A stretch of DNA of 10,381 nt from Caryophanales bacterium UBA7581 (GTDB lineage Bacteria > Bacillota_I > Bacilli_A > RFN20 > CAG-826): assembly GCA_002477825.1 (NCBI GenBank), contig DLKT01000044.1, positions 54,409 through 64,789 of the forward strand. The letters are read 5' to 3'. A model generated the notes under the pieces. The model was not told the DNA's origin. It saw nothing but the letters and a program-made list of their open reading frames with translations, and searched no databases. This document shows, piece by piece, positions 6,234 to 10,381 of this stretch. Every line of letters begins with the position of its first letter. The first letter of the stretch is position 1. The translations under genes were made by a program, and so were the position numbers.

Positions 6234-7892
6234 ATGCAAAACTTTACCGAATTAGAAACAAACATTAAATCGATTATTGATGATCTTAAAGGGTTATGTT
6301 CTACAAATGGATTATCAAATACTGCTGGAGAAGAAATTGTTGTTACTTCAGTGTTTCTTTATAAGTTTTTAAACGATAAATTCATTAATAACTTACATAA
6401 ATTTGCTAAAGAACTTGGCATTACATATGATGAATTGATTGCAAATAAGGAGGATTACATGGATGGTTTTTATGATACCTATCCTCAGGATGTTGCATTT
6501 GCATATGAAGATACTATTGATTATTTAGTTCAATCAGTAGGCAATAATGACTTCTATAAAATGTTTGATGAAACATTAGTAAGAATCTCAGGATATCCTC
6601 AAAATGATGCATTTAATATTGATACAGCAGAAGGTACAAAAAAACCATTATTTACTCCATTATCTACTTATGTTGAACCATCAAAGAGAAATGCATTTGC
6701 GCAAAATATATTTTCGTATATAACAAGAGATAGATTTGATTTTGGAACTGCAAATGAAGGCAATTATGACTTTTTTTCAACTATTTTTGAATACCTGATT
6801 TCGGATTACAACGTTGCAAGTGGTAAGTATGCTGAATATTTTACACCTCAAGCCTTATCCAGTGCAATTGGTAAAATATTGGTTCATATGTCGCCAATTA
6901 AAGATACAATTTATGATATATATGACCCAAGTGCAGGTTCGGGTTCATTAGTCTTACATTTAGCGAACGAACTTGGAGACGGAAAATTTGGTAATAAAGC
7001 ACGTGTTTATACTCAAGATATTTCTCAAAAGTCTTCTCGCTTTTTAAGAATCAATATGCTTTTAAATGGCTTAAAGGAATCACTAGAAAATATTATTGAA
7101 GGAGATACATTAGTTGATCCTGCTCACTTTGTTATCAAAGGAGATTCTACTTCTGGGCTAAAAAAGTTTGATTACATTACATCTAATCCACCTTTTAAAA
7201 CTGATTTTTCTTCGACTAGAGATAAAATAGAAACAGCTTGGGAATCTACTGATAGGTTTTTCGCAGGAGTTCCTACCATTCCAAATAAAAAGAAAGATTC
7301 AATGGCAATATATTTGCTTTTTATTCAGCATATTTTGTATTCATTAAAAGATAACGGTAAAGCTGCAATTGTTGTGCCTACTGGTTTTATTACTGCTCAG
7401 TCTGGTATTGAAAGAAAAATTAGGCAGCGAATTATAGATAAGAGATGGTTAAGAGGTGTAATTTCAATGCCTTCTAACATATTTGCAAACACAGGCACAA
7501 ATGTTTCTGTTTTATTTATAGATAAATCAAATCAAAATGGTGAAGTTTTATTGATGGATGCGTCAAAGATGGGAACTAAAGTAAAAGTTGGGAAAAATCA
7601 AAAAACTGTTCTTTCAAATGAAGAATTGGATAAAATTGTTAATGCATTTATAAATAATGAAGTTATTGATGACTTTTCAATTTTAGTTACCTATGATCAA
7701 ATAGAAGAAAAGAATTATTCATTTAGTGCTGGTCAATATTTTGATGTTAAAATTGAATACATTGATATTACACAAGAAGAATATGAAAAAATGATTGATG
7801 ATTTTAATGTTGATTTTGCTAAATATGTAGAAGAAACTACTCGATTCCAAAAAGAGATTAGTGAAGTCTTAAAGGAGTTGAAGATAAAATGA
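6234..7892 (+). CDS. hsdM: Type I restriction-modification DNA adenine methyltransferase HsdM
   Basis: HsdM transfers a methyl group from S-adenosylmethionine to adenine N6 at the site chosen by HsdS; two copies join one HsdS. The 552 residues begin with a helical HsdM_N-like domain (about 1-150). The segment SGKYAEYFTPQALSSAI (196-212) corresponds to the family's 'GEFYTP' motif. The SAM-binding motif I is DPSAGSGSL (231-239), and the catalytic motif IV is SNPPF (317-321). These residues are intact. The C-terminal 60 residues are charged and helical, suited to contact HsdS. The ribosome site AAGGAG (6218-6223) lies inside the end of hsdR, which implies co-transcription. The last four bases, ATGA, are shared with the start of the next gene, indicating coupled translation. 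Confidence 0.97.
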   Translation: MQNFTELETNIKSIIDDLKGLCSTNGLSNTAGEEIVVTSVFLYKFLNDKFINNLHKFAKELGITYDELIANKEDYMDGFYDTYPQDVAFAYEDTIDYLVQSVGNNDFYKMFDETLVRISGYPQNDAFNIDTAEGTKKPLFTPLSTYVEPSKRNAFAQNIFSYITRDRFDFGTANEGNYDFFSTIFEYLISDYNVASGKYAEYFTPQALSSAIGKILVHMSPIKDTIYDIYDPSAGSGSLVLHLANELGDGKFGNKARVYTQDISQKSSRFLRINMLLNGLKESLENIIEGDTLVDPAHFVIKGDSTSGLKKFDYITSNPPFKTDFSSTRDKIETAWESTDRFFAGVPTIPNKKKDSMAIYLLFIQHILYSLKDNGKAAIVVPTGFITAQSGIERKIRQRIIDKRWLRGVISMPSNIFANTGTNVSVLFIDKSNQNGEVLLMDASKMGTKVKVGKNQKTVLSNEELDKIVNAFINNEVIDDFSILVTYDQIEEKNYSFSAGQYFDVKIEYIDITQEEYEKMIDDFNVDFAKYVEETTRFQKEISEVLKELKIK

Positions 7893-8482
7893 GTAAATTG
7901 ATAGATTTTTGTATTAATATTACTGATGGTGAGCATAATACCGTTTTAAAGGATAAAGATACGGGTTATTATTTGTTAGCAAATGAAAATCTTATAAATG
8001 GAGAAGTTGCTTTTTCAAAAGACGATAGGGAAATTAGCAAGGAACAATTTGATAAGATATACAAAAGATGCAAAATAGAAGATGGAGATATATTAGTTTC
8101 TACTGTTGGTGAACTTGGAAAACTAGCAATTGTTGAATGCTATAATAAAAATTATGTATTTCAAAGAAGCGTTGGGCTTATAAAACCTGATAAGGATAAA
8201 CTCAGTCCATATTATTTGTACTATCTTCTTAGTTCTGAGAACACTCAAAAGAAAATAAAGTATTTATCTTATGGTTCCATGCAAAAAGGATTGACTCTAG
8301 ATGCATTAAAAAATTTTGAGGTGGACTTTCCTATAAATGTCGATATGCAAGAAGAAATTATTAAATCCTTACGTTTGATAGATGCACAAATCAAGAGAAA
8401 TAATGCGATGGTTCAAAAGTTACAGTGTTTTAAACCAGCATTAAATTTCTCTGAAGATAGAGGGATTCAGTATGTTGGTTAA
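7889..8482 (+). CDS. hsdS: half-length HsdS, one target-recognition domain plus conserved helix
   Basis: At 197 residues this is about half a normal HsdS. It has one target-recognition domain (TRD, about 1-150), with GDILVSTVGELGKLAIV at 66-82 and SYGSMQKGLTLDALKNFEV at 127-145. One conserved helix follows (about 153-180, with IDAQIKRNNAMVQKLQ), then a tail of about 17 residues and a stop. A second TRD is absent. It starts within the ATGA overlap with hsdM behind AAAGGAG (7871-7877) and overlaps the following full hsdS by 11 bp. Half HsdS proteins of other systems can pair to replace a full subunit and then read a symmetric site; whether this one does is inference. Alternatively it is a relic whose second half was lost. 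No internal disruption is seen. Confidence 0.85.
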   Translation: MSKLIDFCINITDGEHNTVLKDKDTGYYLLANENLINGEVAFSKDDREISKEQFDKIYKRCKIEDGDILVSTVGELGKLAIVECYNKNYVFQRSVGLIKPDKDKLSPYYLYYLLSSENTQKKIKYLSYGSMQKGLTLDALKNFEVDFPINVDMQEEIIKSLRLIDAQIKRNNAMVQKLQCFKPALNFSEDRGIQYVG

Positions 8483-9704
8483 ACTTGAAAAATACTTAGA
8501 TATTAAACGTGGGCCAGGTCTACCTAGTAAGTTTTATTCTGATGCAGGAAGTCTAATAAGATTAACCCTAGGAAATTTTAATTATCCAACTGGAGGATTT
8601 AAAGAAAACGATTCAAAGAAAAATATTTATTATACGGGAATAGTTAAAGATGAATACATTTTAAAAAAAGGTGATTTAATTACTCCTCTTACCGAGCAAG
8701 CTGAAGGATTACTTGGAACTACAGCTTGGGTTCCAGAGAATAATAAATATATTCAGAATGGGGATATAGGTTTAGTATTACCATTCAAAGATAAACTTGA
8801 TAGCAAATTTTGTTACTATTTGCTCTCATCAACATTAATAAAAAAACAATTGAGTTCTGCAGCGCAACAAACAAAAATAAGACATACATCACCAGGAAAA
8901 ATAAAAGCATGTTTAGCTCCAATTCCAACGATTGATATTCAAAAAAGAATAGGTACTTTGTTGTCATCAATTGATGATCAAATTGAAGAAAATAATATTA
9001 TGGTCAAAAGATTACAAGTTTTGGCACAAGCAATATATACTCGTTGGTTCTTACAATTTGAGTTTCCTAATGAAGAAGGTAAGCCTTATAAATCATCGGG
9101 TGGAAAGATGGTTTGGAATGATGAACTTAAAAGAGAATTACCTGAAGGATGGGAAGTAAAAAATATTAAAGAATTATGTGATATAACTTGGGGACAATGT
9201 CCTGATAGCGGCAATATTCTGCCTCTAGATACAAAAGAAAATGATGCAATTAAGTATTGTTCTGGCGCTGGCGATATGAGAAATGGACTATTAGTTGACT
9301 GTCAAGCAAAAACCAATGAAAGTAAAAGATACGCAGATAAAGGAGATGTATTAATGTCTGTTGCTGGCTCGATTGGTGCATTAGCAATTGTTGATGAACA
9401 AATTTCTCTTGGAAGAGCAGCTATGGCTTTCACCCCTAAAAAATGTACAAAGCTTTTTGCATATCTAGCAATTAAATCTCTAGTTGAAAGAATTAAACAA
9501 GTCGCATCAGGATCAATTCAAAAAGTCATAAACGATAATCATATTAATGATATGAATATTCCTTATAATGAAATAGTTTTCAAAATGTTTGAAGAATATA
9601 ATGGAATTATTGAAGAACAAATAGCATTGTCAAAAGAGAGTCAAAAACTGATTTCTTTGCGTAATTATTTGCTCCCCTTATTGATCAATGGTCAATTACA
9701 ATAA
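8472..9704 (+). CDS. hsdS: full-length Type I specificity subunit HsdS (two TRDs)
   Basis: HsdS picks the DNA target: each TRD reads one half of a bipartite site, and two conserved helices set the spacing and bind HsdM. The 410 residues show TRD1 (about 1-155), a central conserved helix (about 157-200, with IDDQIEENNIMVKRLQVLAQAIYTRWF), TRD2 (about 225-370, with KGDVLMSVAGSIGALAIV) and a C-terminal helix ending LRNYLLPLLINGQLQ. Length and order are those of a complete HsdS. ATG 8472 is preceded by GAGGG (8460-8464) and overlaps the end of the half hsdS, in a different frame, so reinitiation is likely. Codons 181-184 (LQVL) coincide with a 13-bp sequence repeated in inverted orientation at 10354-10366, which would let the TRD2 part be exchanged. 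Confidence 0.95.
   Translation: MLVKLEKYLDIKRGPGLPSKFYSDAGSLIRLTLGNFNYPTGGFKENDSKKNIYYTGIVKDEYILKKGDLITPLTEQAEGLLGTTAWVPENNKYIQNGDIGLVLPFKDKLDSKFCYYLLSSTLIKKQLSSAAQQTKIRHTSPGKIKACLAPIPTIDIQKRIGTLLSSIDDQIEENNIMVKRLQVLAQAIYTRWFLQFEFPNEEGKPYKSSGGKMVWNDELKRELPEGWEVKNIKELCDITWGQCPDSGNILPLDTKENDAIKYCSGAGDMRNGLLVDCQAKTNESKRYADKGDVLMSVAGSIGALAIVDEQISLGRAAMAFTPKKCTKLFAYLAIKSLVERIKQVASGSIQKVINDNHINDMNIPYNEIVFKMFEEYNGIIEEQIALSKESQKLISLRNYLLPLLINGQLQ
9011..9023 (+). repeat. inverted repeat, left copy (candidate hsdS inversion site)
   Basis: ATTACAAGTTTTG lies in the central conserved helix of the full HsdS, covering codons for LQVL. The exact reverse complement stands at 10354-10366. Both copies are in the same codon phase relative to HsdS reading. 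Confidence 0.6.
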
Positions 9705-9738
9705 TTTAAAGTCCTATCTTTGAATTGTTAGAGCTTTT

Positions 9739-10356
9739 TTATATTAATTGTTGATTAATTAGTAAAGGAAGTAATTTTTCTTTTAAACATTTTAATTGAT
9801 ATGTTAATTGATTAATTCGAGATATTTGATAATAAATTTTTTTGGTTTTATTGTGAAAATCAATTAATCTCTCTTTTGAAGGCAGATGGATTTTAAACAA
9901 TTTAAAATCTTCATTGTTTACACCTTCCATTGTTGCTCCATGAGCTAAAAGGTCTTTTTTCTTTTCAAAATATGAAAGATTAAAATAGTTTATGATGTAT
10001 TCGAAAGCAATATCGTCACATTTTATTCCACAAAAACCTGTAGAAAAAACATAGTTATACATTAATATTTCATCTTTTTGCGAAACATAAATATGTTTTA
10101 TACTACGTTTCATTTTAGCAAACCAAACACTATTTTTAACTGGTTGCATATTTGCACGATTTTCACGTGTTTCATATTCGATTAATGGAGCATCATAATT
10201 TATCTGTTCTCCTTCAACTTCAGCCGTTGCGATGTAATGTTTTTGCCCTTTGAATTCAGTAATTCCTGGCTTGAGTATACGTATATATGGAAAATCAACT
10301 AAAGAAACCTCTTGAGTTTCAGAAGAGAAAAAATGATTAAAAATGGCATGGCTCAA
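9739..10356 (-). CDS. hsdS: inverted HsdS cassette: second-position TRD with C-terminal helix, probably silent
   Basis: The minus strand encodes an HsdS C-terminal half of about 205 residues. It starts inside the central helix (LSHAIFNHFF, matching LAQAIYTRWF of the full HsdS). It continues with a TRD whose FKGQKHYIATAEVEGE and RANMQPVKNSVWFAKMK segments are typical of one TRD type, and ends LKEKLLPLLINQQLI, matching LRNYLLPLLINGQLQ of the full HsdS. The only start near the left boundary is TTG at 10356-10354, without any Shine-Dalgarno. The HsdS-like reading continues upstream (KLQV) until an in-frame TAG at about 10373. That pattern fits a stored TRD2 cassette expressed only after inversion into the hsdS at 8472. 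It converges on that gene, separated by 34 bp. The TRD differs from the other three in the window. Independent expression as a half HsdS cannot be ruled out. Confidence 0.8.
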   Translation of the reverse strand: MSHAIFNHFFSSETQEVSLVDFPYIRILKPGITEFKGQKHYIATAEVEGEQINYDAPLIEYETRENRANMQPVKNSVWFAKMKRSIKHIYVSQKDEILMYNYVFSTGFCGIKCDDIAFEYIINYFNLSYFEKKKDLLAHGATMEGVNNEDFKLFKIHLPSKERLIDFHNKTKKIYYQISRINQLTYQLKCLKEKLLPLLINQQLI

Positions 10357-10366
10357 AACTTGTAAT
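10354..10366 (-). repeat. inverted repeat, right copy (candidate hsdS inversion site)
   Basis: CAAAACTTGTAAT on the plus strand is the exact reverse complement of 9011-9023. It marks the 5' edge of the inverted HsdS cassette and includes its only possible start codon, the TTG. Confidence 0.6.
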
Positions 10367-10381
10367 TTATGACACTAGTTG

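Noticed and set aside
7889..9704. A single hsdS split by a recent frameshift.
   Set aside because: The downstream gene already has two TRDs and two conserved helices, so joining both frames would give a three-TRD protein; separate genes with separate ribosome sites fit better.
9699..9740. Possible terminator between the convergent hsdS and the inverted cassette (CAAT..AAAG / CTTT..ATTG, then six Ts).
   Set aside because: The stem is interrupted and the T run starts about 8 nt after it, so it does not meet the usual pattern.
9739..9785. The matching C-terminal ends of the full HsdS and the cassette (LLPLLIN) as a second pair of recombination sites.
   Set aside because: The peptide is conserved but the DNA differs at many positions, so there is no exact inverted repeat; one repeat pair (9011/10354) is enough for inversion.

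Overview
The window is a very AT-rich stretch of Gram-positive-type bacterial DNA. Strong AAGGAG-like ribosome sites, a DUF6512-type membrane protein, TGA used as a stop codon and TGG for Trp point to Bacillota (an Erysipelotrichia- or Bacilli-like lineage is plausible; the species cannot be named). TGA as stop argues against a Mycoplasma with the altered code.

Left part (1-1702): a core-like cluster of membrane genes. It holds the 3' end of an FtsX-type ABC transporter permease, a small two-helix membrane protein, and a convergent DUF6512-type membrane protein whose stop codon overlaps that of its neighbour. A tRNA-Gly(CCC) gene with an encoded CCA end follows at 1813-1886, with its own promoter -10 box and hairpin terminator.

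Middle part (1887-3130): a gene-poor stretch containing one 58-residue zinc-ribbon protein with a structured leader (2481-2657), a strong terminator hairpin (2785-2824) and several other inverted repeats. This looks like the inner flank of an accessory island that starts next to the tRNA gene, but no matching attachment-site copy is visible inside the window.

Right part (3131-10381): a complete Type I restriction-modification operon, hsdR-hsdM-hsdS, with tightly packed or overlapping genes. The specificity end is unusual. A single-TRD half HsdS (7889-8482) overlaps a full two-TRD HsdS (8472-9704). Facing them on the minus strand is a fourth TRD in a half-HsdS cassette without a convincing start signal (9739-10356). 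An exact 13-bp inverted repeat (9011-9023 and 10354-10366) lies in the same codon frame in the central conserved helix of the full HsdS and at the head of the cassette. Inversion between the two would swap the second TRD and yield a chimeric HsdS of about 388 residues. This is the layout of a phase-variable Type I system (an hsdS inverton). No recombinase is in the window; the sequence just to the right is the place to look.

Working model: HsdM and a specificity protein methylate adenine at a bipartite site, and HsdR cuts unmethylated DNA. Which sequence is recognised depends on whether the half HsdS, the present HsdS or an inverted HsdS variant is assembled.
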